From Massospora cicadina (taxonomy: Eukaryota; Entomophthoromycota; Entomophthoromycetes; Entomophthorales; Entomophthoraceae), in NCBI GenBank assembly GCA_022478985.1, contig JAKSZP010007914.1:236213-300212 (forward strand): a stretch of DNA of 64,000 bases, in the 5' to 3' direction. The notes under the pieces were generated by a model. The model was not told the DNA's origin. It worked only from the letters and a program-made list of their open reading frames with translations, and ran no database searches. Position numbers and translations under genes: made by a program. Below, piece after piece: positions 56,363 through 64,000 of this stretch. The first letter of the stretch is position 1. Every line of letters starts with the position of its first letter.

Positions 56363-58746
56363 ATGTTCACCACCCCTCAAGCCAAAAGGGGCAGGGCTCC
56401 CGATCAAAACTTCCTCCCCAACGACGATGACTTTGAGAAGCGGGAACGCCGCAAGACCGTCCTGGACCTCAAACGGAAACGTCCCACGCTTCTTCCCTCG
56501 CCCCGTAAAAAACCCCGTAACGAGCTGGAGCTGGAAGCCGAGGCCCCCTTCCGGTATTAACCACGTTGTCCGTCGAGGAGATCAACCGCCGGTATGAGGA
56601 GTGGATGAAGATCGCTGCTGACAACGTGGGCCAAAGTTTTACCAAGGCTAACTTTGGTTAGAAAATCAACACCACCAACACTTGGAACTTCGAGCTGATC
56701 GATTACTTCTCGAAGCTGAGTTTCTTCCGGGACGGCAACACCATCAACTTCCAGAAGGCGTCCTGCACCTTGGACGGGTGCGTTAAAATTTACACCTCCC
56801 GGGTGGACTCGGTCGTCTCCGAGACTGGTATCCTTCTCAACGGGCTGGCGGAGAGCTCAGGTAAAGTTAAAGGTTATACTGGGGCCAAACTATCCTAGCC
56901 CAAAGAACCAAGGCGCTCGTCGAGGAGTTTGAAGAGGGCGCCGAAAGGGCAAAGAAGAAGGTAATTAAGCTAGTTAGCCTTTTCTCAGCCTTTATTAGAC
57001 CTTGCGGTCGGAGCAAACCTTGGTCAAAGATTTGGGGGCCCTGAATCTGAAAAGTTTCGAGCTGGACTTTTCGGTCGACCCGCTCTTCAAAAAGACGTGC
57101 GCAGACTTCGACGAGGGGGCGCCCGCGGGCTCCTTCTGAACCACCTTTTTACGCAAGGGGATGGCCGGCTGATATTTGATGCGAGCGATGCCACCTTAAA
57201 GGTTGAAGACGTCGATACGCTGATCGACGTGGCGGTTCCAATCGACCGCGAGGCGGTGGGTTTGGATCCCCTCCGCGGTAATTTAATGGCTCCTAACTAA
57301 TTTGGTTAGCCCTTCTCAAGCAGGAGGCCATCTTGCACCAGGAGATTTGCCCTTCGCTGCATGATTTCCAGTTTGGGTTCTCGCTGGCCCTGGATTTCAA
57401 CGAGGAGAAGGCGCGCGATGATAGCTTTGCGAGCGAAGGCCTCCAGGACTTGCCGGATGATCATGGCGACTTCTTTGATGCGCCAGCGGAAATCAACGGC
57501 GACGTCAGCTTTGCCACCTTCGCACAGCAGGCGGCTACAGCTCCGGCGGGGGAAGGCCCCCGCTTGATCTCCAACCCGAAACCGGGCTTGGGATGTCCGG
57601 AAGCGGGCCGGAAGTTGGCCTTCTGGCGGATTCCGATAATATCTATTCCTACTTTGATTCCCGGTTTATGAAGAATTGGGCGGGTCCCGAGCACTGGAAG
57701 CTCAAACCTATCGCGCCAAGTAAGCCGTGGCCGGACTTGGCTAACCTTTTAGCCAAACCCAAGGAGGTGACTCAAGGGGGGGAGCCCAAAAGCAAGGCGG
57801 CGAAGTCCCACTTTGAGATTAACTTCATGGGGCTTGACACCGACACCGATTATAAAGCCCTCTTTGCCAAGGGGCAGGATCTGATCAACTCCAAGCTTTA
57901 CGACCGCACCTCGGATTCGCATCTGCTGCCAGACGATCTCCACTTTACCTCCCAAAGCTTCCTCCGCCTCTTCTGTAAACCCACCTTTTCGGTAGGCGCC
58001 ACCGGTTATCGCTAACTCCGCAGCTCAAGCCGAAACATTTCAGGATTCCCGGGCGGGAGGATCGCATTGCGTTTGAAGGTAAAACTCGGGCGTTCCTTCT
58101 AAGGTATCAGTGGAAGCTGAGGGGGCGCGGGACTACGAGATGGATGATAATGGGTATGATGGGGGCTTCAGCAACGGTTACGGCTCCGACAACCCCGGCG
58201 AGCTCGAAGGTGAGTGGGCTCTAGTTTCGTTAACGGCTAGACCAAAACACCGTGTTTGGGGCTGCGCTTGACAACCCGGATACCCTCTTCGATATGAACA
58301 CCACCTTCTTTGAGAAGGAGATCAATCACCACAAGTTTGGCGAGCAGCTGGTCCCCGCCCTGAGGCGCATCCAGGCCGTAAGGGTCAACTACATGCGCAT
58401 CGCCAAGCGGGTGGATGTCAAGCTGTTGAAGGATAACCTATGGAGGAAATTGGTAATACTACCTCACTATCTAGGCTAACTCAACCAGAACCCCACTGAG
58501 CCGGAGGCCACCCCAGTCCTAAGCGAACACGCGGAGCCAGTTCAGTCGGCGATTCAACCCCAACCCTTTTCCCACGTCGTGAAGAGTCTCTCCGACGTGT
58601 ATCCTTTGAAGAAATTTAATGATCTTTCCGTCCCCTTCTGCTTCATCTGCCTGTTACACCTGGCGAATGAGCACAACCTCGAGATCCAAAGCAACCCCGA
58701 GATGAATGAGCTGGTGATCAAGGCTGAGGATAGTGCCAATCTCTAG
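56363..58746 (+). CDS. BRN1: Condensin complex subunit 2 (kleisin, Barren/CAP-H family)
   Basis: This kleisin subunit closes the SMC2-SMC4 ring of condensin, which compacts mitotic chromosomes in the nucleus. Family landmarks in order: EEWMKIAADN joined to KINTTNTWNFELIDYF, FQKASCTLDGCVKIYTSRVDS, SFELDFSVDPLFKKT, a shifted CADFDEGGARGLLLNHLF, SYFDSRFMKNWAGPEHWKL, NYMRIAKRVDVKLLKDNLW and, near the C-terminus, VPFCFICLLHLANEHNLEI. Nine exons can be placed: 56363-56625, 56662-56860, 56899-56960, 56999-57277, 57310-57991, 58024-58078, 58111-58209, 58241-58452 and 58489-58746. Introns are 36, 38, 38, 32, 32, 32, 31 and 36 nt, all GT-AG, several with CTAAC near the 3' end. The sum is about 703 residues, normal for the family. 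Three one-base losses break the frame, at or near C5 56544-56548, G5 57115-57119 and C5 57557-57561. These look like sequencing errors. The ATG at 56363 is the first in frame. Confidence 0.9.
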
Positions 58747-59600
58747 GTTGTTAAACCGGGGTTTAAATAAACGCCCTCTATGGGCTAGCGACCCCATGTG
58801 CTCTTTGGAGACCCGCCGGCTACCGTACCTGCCTATTTCGTCTGCGTGTTAGGTGTGTAGCCATCGGCTTTAAGAGTTTGATGGGGGCTTCGAACCGAAC
58901 CTGGGGTTGCAAACCCCGGTTGGATTTTATCTGCGGCGTCAAAGTTTAACAGCGTAAATTTTTATATTCCGGTGGGAGGTCGAGTAAACCCCAAAGGGTT
59001 TTCGCAAAGGTACCCAGGCAAAAATAATTTATTCATCAACCTTTAACGGATGCCGTTCATTTAGCAAACCGGGAGTGGGTTTCACTCTAGGTAAAATTTT
59101 CCAATACCTTTTCTATTGTACAACTTAAATGGGCTCCCGTTGTGAAAATCATCCAAGGTGAAGGTGCCGTAATCATCTCGCCTGGTTTATACACTCGAGG
59201 TTTTATAGGTTTGGAGGGTGGGGTACCTTCTGAGAGGATGGGTATACCATCCTATCGGTAACATCACTTTAGACTGAGATCGGTTCAAGTTGGGCTATGG
59301 GCTTATAAAAGGTTGGCGTGGGTTCGAATCACCGAGTTCGGGTGAAATCTTTCGTATAAATATAAATACCATAACTGTTGAGCTTATTTGTAAAAATTAA
59401 AAGGCTGAGCCCTTCAAAGGCTATGCAATTATTAGTTGCGCGTAGCTCCCGGCAAACCGCCTGGTGGACTTTTGTCGACCGGGCCAAGGTCTTGACGGAA
59501 AGGTAACCCGTTACAAGGCTAAACTCGGCTGATAGGCGGGCAAAATCTCCAATATAAATTGGGCAAAAGCATGATAAGAACGTGAACCTTTATCTTGAAA
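58747..59600. other. Downstream of condensin gene, no recognisable gene
   Basis: Moderately GC-rich sequence without long open frames. A second intron-rich gene could hide here, since exons of 50-100 bases leave short frames, but I find no conserved motif on either strand. Confidence 0.4.
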
Positions 59601-59601
59601 T

Positions 59602-59922
59602 TTAGGGCGTTTTATGGTTTTGGTGAGAGTTTGGGATCACTTGGGGTACGGGGAAATCCAGATTGAACCAGCGGAATCTATTTATGGGGGGCATGCGGTT
59701 CCCCGGTTGGTTTGACAGGTTCAGCTGAACCCACTGACAAGGTCTTTTTTTAGCGCTAGGTGGTCCCAACCCGGCTGGCAATATCTTTATCTGCCAGTCT
59801 GGCAGATTCAAAGTTATTTGGGCCTTCACCGGCTCATCTGGAGGGCCACCGCTTGTGGTGATTTTGGTAGGTTCTGCCATGATAGTATTTCCTTGAATGA
59901 TTGTGGAGTATCCACCATTCAT
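59602..59922 (-). other. Minus-strand open frame of unknown origin
   Basis: 106 codons beginning near 59922, with an internal methionine followed by AEPTKITTSGGPPDEP. A SINE-tail-like string (GGACCACCTAGCGCTAAAAAAA on the minus strand, about 59745-59766) sits inside it, so the frame is partly repeat-derived. It lies just before the integrase remnants of G and may be the end of that element. Confidence 0.3.
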
Positions 59923-60472
59923 CTCAAATCTGATCTATCACAAACCCTATCAATCCCAACAATACCCATCTCAAGATCTTGCTGAGAAGGGACATAAGTT
60001 AAAGGGAATCTAGTGTGGCCTCAATTTACAGTGGAGCCTGACTTGATAGGGGCAATGGAATACTCACGGCCTCAACAATTTATTACTCAATGGGGTCCTG
60101 ACCATAACCTATCAAGTTTGTGCACCTGACCCCTGGCCAGTATAGAACTTTACCAGATCCCCTAACTGGTACTCACACAGGATTGGCTTTTTTGTGTAGC
60201 TTTGATCTGCCTCTTGGTGATCGATAGTCCCCATAGACTTAGCAGCTAGAGCTTGTAGTCAGAATAGTCTGCCAGCCTTTACATCACAAGCTCAGTGGTT
60301 TCCAGTGTGCTGATCTCCAATATGTGTTGAACACCTGAGGGTAAGATTGGCTCTCAGCCATATAGAGCTCAAAACAGTGACATCTGGATAAACTGATGGT
60401 AACTCATGCTGTATGCCAATGGAGCTACTGGGAGATATTTTTTATACTAGGATGGGTCAGATTTAGCCTTTT

Positions 60473-61364
60473 TGTCAAGAGAGTGTCTGTAACTCTCTTG
60501 TTCCCAGCAAGGTGATGTGGGATGCAAACCCACATTGCTAGGGAACTAGCAGTTAGGAGAATGGGAAGGAAGGCACCTCAAACGGTGCCTGTGCAAAAGG
60601 TACCCCAGGCAAGGGTGTAAAGAGCAACATATAATACCAGGTAAGTAAGGAACAACATCGCTTGAGTGGACCCCAGAGGGGCATCCATAATCAAGTGTAG
60701 CTTGGCATCAGGGGGCTTGGGTGCCTCGATCTGGAGGGGACCTGGGCAGCCCACAGGAGCCCCTGGGATTCTGGTAAATTGTGAGATAAGGTAGTGGCCC
60801 ACATGGTTGGAGACCTCCCTGAAGAGGTCCACCACCAAGTTTGCCCAAGGAACTATTGGCAAGATGTAAAATAATGGGGTTTTATTTAAGAAAAGTTGAC
60901 CAACAAGGAATGTTGGTCACAAAAATATATTTAAAGTGGGCCAGAGAAATTCAGGTTCTGCGGAAGTGTGCCCAAGTTTTGATGCTCCAATAAACAGATG
61001 CTTCTGTCCATTTTAGTAAAATACACTGAAAGTGCCTTCACTCAAGTAATCAATTGAAGCCATATTTTACCTGAGCTCAAACTTTCATAACTTGAGTGGG
61101 ACTCAAACCCTTGCTCTCCAATCAACTGAATCGAACCATCTTTGTTTATAACATAAATTTTTCATTTTAGTGCCTGGGCTGAGATCAGAGGCTGGGCATT
61201 TTGCACCCCAATAGTATCAACCTGGGCATGCTTGGCTTGCACCCAGCGTTGATCTAAGGTGTGTTTCAGGTCAGGAAGAGCCTGAAGTTTCACCTTCTGG
61301 GCCTCCTGTCACCCAGCCTTGTCTTTAGCATCTTTTCCTACTATAAAGTCATCCAACCATGACA
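60473..61364 (-). mobile_element. Solo LTR D of the B/C/D family with perfect target duplication
   Basis: An 892-base LTR, minus orientation, TGTCATGG to CTCTTGACA, flanked by CTTTT on both sides (60468-60472 and 61365-61369). It carries the U3 coding block (INKDGSIQLIGEQGFESHS, with stops), a TATA-like TTTAAATATA at 60926-60934, a predicted RNA start near 60902 (TTGGTCAACTT), the leader frame and a perfect 9-bp U5 hairpin. It sits in the integrase of G. Confidence 0.92.
60578..60862 (-). CDS. LTR-encoded Gag leader of the D family
   Basis: 94 codons starting about 40 nt below the predicted RNA start. It has VDLFREVSNHVGHYL, which lines up with DPFVEVSCHLNHYIL of B, and a hydrophobic segment (residues about 69-90). 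A stop follows, after which the same frame reads GAFLPILLTASSLAMWV and GNKRVTDTLLT to the LTR end. As a solo LTR this copy cannot make a full Gag, but its leader coding is well preserved. Confidence 0.55.
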   Translation of the reverse strand: MPIVPWANLVVDLFREVSNHVGHYLISQFTRIPGAPVGCPGPLQIEAPKPPDAKLHLIMDAPLGSTQAMLFLTYLVLYVALYTLAWGTFCTGTV

Positions 61365-62520
61365 CTTTTGTAAAGGATGGTGACTAGTGTTCCAAAGCTC
61401 ATTCCACTGCTTCATTTATAGTGGGGTGATATGGAGCAGTAAAGGAAGGATAAGTAATTATCAACAAATTAAGGTCAGTGATCACTTGAGGTATGAAGTG
61501 GGTGCCATTATTGGACAGCAGTACCTTTGGGCTACCATAGCGGGTAAAGACCTGTTTTGATAAGAATGAGGCAGTTGCTTTAGAAGTGGGCAAGTAACAG
61601 AGATGGTTTCAAATATTTTTTAAATTGATCAACTGCCTGTACGATATACCACTGACTGTACATTGCCATAGGTAGCAGACTGACAATGTCAATACTACAG
61701 TAACAAATGGGGTGATAGGACCATGGCCTGCTGTTGATACATCAGGTTGGGAGGTTTCTGGCCAGCACAAATGAGACAGGAGTTAATGACACCATGAATC
61801 ATCTCAATCATCCCCTCCCAATAGTTTTACTCTTGCACCCATTGATGAGTTTCCTGATAGGTCCATGGCTACCAACAAATGGCCCTCCAAATTGGTCTCC
61901 ATTCTAGTTGATGGCCAGGCATAAGGCAAACAGAAGGTGTTAACCTGTTTATATAACAATCCATCCTCAACTTGAAACCACTCAGTAATTTTCTTCATCC
62001 ATTGCAGAAGTGCAGGAGTCACTTGACTCCACCCCTCAATTTTCTCAATGAGGTCAAAAATTGGATCTTCTTCAGAGGTGTGCAGGTTCAATATGGGCAG
62101 TCAAAATAGTCCATTGGCAATTCGGTATATCATTCCAGCATGATGGATAATGGAAAAGGCATAACTGTGGAGTTTGAAACATCTTTCTCTTGCTAAGCTC
62201 ACTTTTAACTCAAAAGCGATCTGAACAAGCCTAGAGAGAATATCCACCTGCTAATGCTACTGCATCTATAGAGCAGTACTTCATGACCACCACCCCCGGT
62301 GAAAGTAGGACTCTCCACCCATCAGTGATAAGCATAAAGAAATGGATGGCCTGATTATGCTCCAACAGTTTTTCATATATCAATAAAGAAAGCCGTGATG
62401 GTGATTAAACCCACCAGATGAAATTCCACCAACTCCACCCACAGGGATATTAGCAATGGTGCCCACTCATCTCAAACCATGTCAGCAACTACTGCACCTA
62501 AGCAGCACAAAATTCAAATA

Positions 62521-64000
62521 AATAAGTCCCTTTGAAGCTTGCCAATATGGAGAGTGACCCCGTTGGATCACTTCCTGCTGCTGACGCCCACTGTATGCAG
62601 TGATAGTACTGAATTGCATCATGGTGCATTGTCACCCACCCCATGTAATGCTCCTTCTGTCTTTAAGATGACACCAACGGGGGTACAAACCCCAGTGACA
62701 CAGCAAGCAGCCCATCTGGGTCGTGAGGACTCACCCATGGTTGAGTCCTATTATGCTGCCCCTAGTAAGCCCACAGGACTTGCCAAAGAAAGCTCTGGGG
62801 GGCACAGTAAAATCAGTTCATTTGGTCTTGGCAAAATTAACCATAGAATCCAAGCCTGGAAGCACACTTAATCACACAAAAAAAGTGCCAGCCAAAAGTC
62901 TGATAATGTTATTGTCAAATCAGGAACTGACTCCAACACTTTTCATGTAGACTGGTCAACTAATCTGTCAGGTCAAATCCCCAATAATTTTACAGTTGAA
63001 TCAAGCCTACTTCCTGAAAAAAACCAACCCAATCACTCACCCAAATCATTGACCAATATCCCCAACAAATTTTAGTTGGCAGTGGGTACTCTCCTCACCC
63101 AAACTTGTACTTATTGCACCACTAATTTGTAAGTCTGTAACCCTGATGGGGTAGCGGTAGTATTAGGAACAGAGTCTGATGGATCAGACCACCAGGCTGC
63201 TTTATAGAAAAAATTAAAAATATTACCAGAGGGAGCAACCAACGCCACTGCAGTCAAACTTTCATCCAGAGCCACTGTGAAATACACGCCCATGCAAAAA
63301 GATATGCTCACACATCATGGAGTGTCTTCCCATGAAACTAAATAGTGGGAGACACATCAGTTCCCATACTCCACAGCAATTTGGTGAATTATGAAAACTA
63401 TTATGCCTTCCATCACTGCCATTTGTGGAGACAAAAAGTTCTCTACCAGGACCACCAAACACTGGCTTGATACTCAAATCTTGCGGGATATGTCAGTGTC
63501 TTTCAAATCTTTGTAGGTTCATACTGAAAATGAACTTTAGTAGATGAAACTTCCACTCAATCACCCCACCATTGAGGCCATTGTCCGCGAGGATCTGAAG
63601 CCTGTGGATGCAAAAGCCTAGATGGAAGCCAGTATTAATCTCCACAACGCAATGGAGTACACCAAGGTGGGAGTACCAGCAAAATTCGCCCAAGTTTTCA
63701 GGAGTTTGCGCCTCCTACCAACAGACTTTACCGCATATATGAAGCGCTTCCCAAATGTTTCAACCGCCCTCAAGTGGATCGCCACGCCCTTCCAGTTGAA
63801 ATAGCATTGGAATGGTACAATACCACGTTCTCCCCCAAGAAGGTTATACCAGGGATTGCGGCTAGGTTCAAGGCTACAAAACCTTGCACTGGTCATATAC
63901 CCGCATTCTGATGGGGACTGCGTCTGACCTGATTTAGGCCGGTTGAACAAAGGAGAAGGCTGGGAGTGGGGGGCCCTTCCAGGATTGGTCGCTGGAAGAG
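62521..64000 (+). other. Unrecognised plus-strand open segments
   Basis: Two segments are open on the plus strand: 62539-62871 (110 codons) and about 63540-63804, including MEYTKVGVPAKFAQVFRSLR and a helical, charged composition. They could be parts of a gag-like or repeat-derived gene running off the right edge. I recognise no family. Confidence 0.3.

Larger units (their letters stand above)
59990..62520 (-). pseudogene. Old gypsy pol remnant (element G), integrase region
   Basis: Minus-strand integrase pieces lie on both sides of the solo LTR D. 61399-61593 reads FLSKQVFTRYGSPKVLLSNN and then GTHFIPQ (second Asp replaced by Asn) with TAPYHPTINEAVE (catalytic Glu). 60400-60472 continues with YLPVAPLAYSMSYHQF, which follows in the family. 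61804-62091 reads VEDGLLYKQVNTFCLPYAWP, upstream of the zinc-binding part. Sequence at 62100-62520 is probably RNase H. No LTR of this element was found. Confidence 0.6.

Noticed and set aside
59325..59345. GGTTCGAATC, a T-loop-like string suggesting a tRNA gene
   Set aside because: Neither a proper 5-bp T-stem nor a matching acceptor stem and anticodon arm can be formed around it.
1..64000. CRISPR arrays, bacterial operons, rRNA genes
   Set aside because: No regularly spaced short repeats, no Shine-Dalgarno-led gene clusters and no rRNA-like sequence were seen; the content is eukaryotic.

Overview
The window looks like a repeat-dominated stretch of a eukaryotic, most probably fungal, genome. 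One spliced host gene can be recognised, a condensin subunit 2 (Brn1/Cnd2/CAP-H type) at 56363-58746 (+). It has eight very short introns (31-38 nt) and is GC-richer than its surroundings. Nearly everything else is Ty3/gypsy LTR retrotransposon, mostly broken by stops and frameshifts, plus a few tRNA-derived SINE copies. The chromodomain integrases, the self-primed Tf1/sushi-like elements and the single condensin gene suggest a fungus. I cannot name the species or the phylum.

Layout. Bases 1-28775 are a nested stack. An old element (J, pol at 1-2103, gag at about 25031-26310) is split by element F (2104-25025, target duplication CAGAG). F is split by element A (5397-18058). A's 5' LTR is split by the young chromovirus K (11854-17724, target duplication GCATT). 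Bases 26905-28775 hold a large inverted repeat next to an LTR (H). Bases 28776-34498 are old repeat with one clean solo LTR (31263-32149, ATCAA). Bases 34499-55656 are a second stack: element E contains the short element M (36114-37970, CTGTT) and element C (42677-54654), and C contains element B (44886-50825). The condensin gene follows about 700 bp beyond E. Bases 59600-62520 are another old pol with a solo LTR (60473-61364, CTTTT). The last 1.5 kb is unrecognised.

Two retroelement lineages differ in how they prime. F, A and E have a TGG-type primer binding site; the one in A and E is identical over 14 nt (TGGTGCTCACTACA), so they are probably tRNA-primed. K, and probably B, C and D, look self-primed: in K the first 10 nt of the predicted RNA, placed about 30 nt below a TATA box, are exactly complementary to the site just inside the 5' LTR.

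The most unusual feature is coding sequence inside the LTRs of the self-primed lineage. The Gag frame begins inside the 5' LTR (R-U5), encodes a hydrophobic membrane-like leader and reads through the primer site into the body. In the B/C/D family the pol frame runs past the chromodomain and polypurine tract through almost the whole U3 of the 3' LTR. Both LTR-coded segments are recognisable in several diverged copies. The end of U5 also forms a hairpin with a constant loop and a covarying stem.

Frame breaks in the host gene and in the youngest element are almost all one-base losses at or beside C5/G5 runs, which points to homopolymer undercalling in the assembly rather than real decay.
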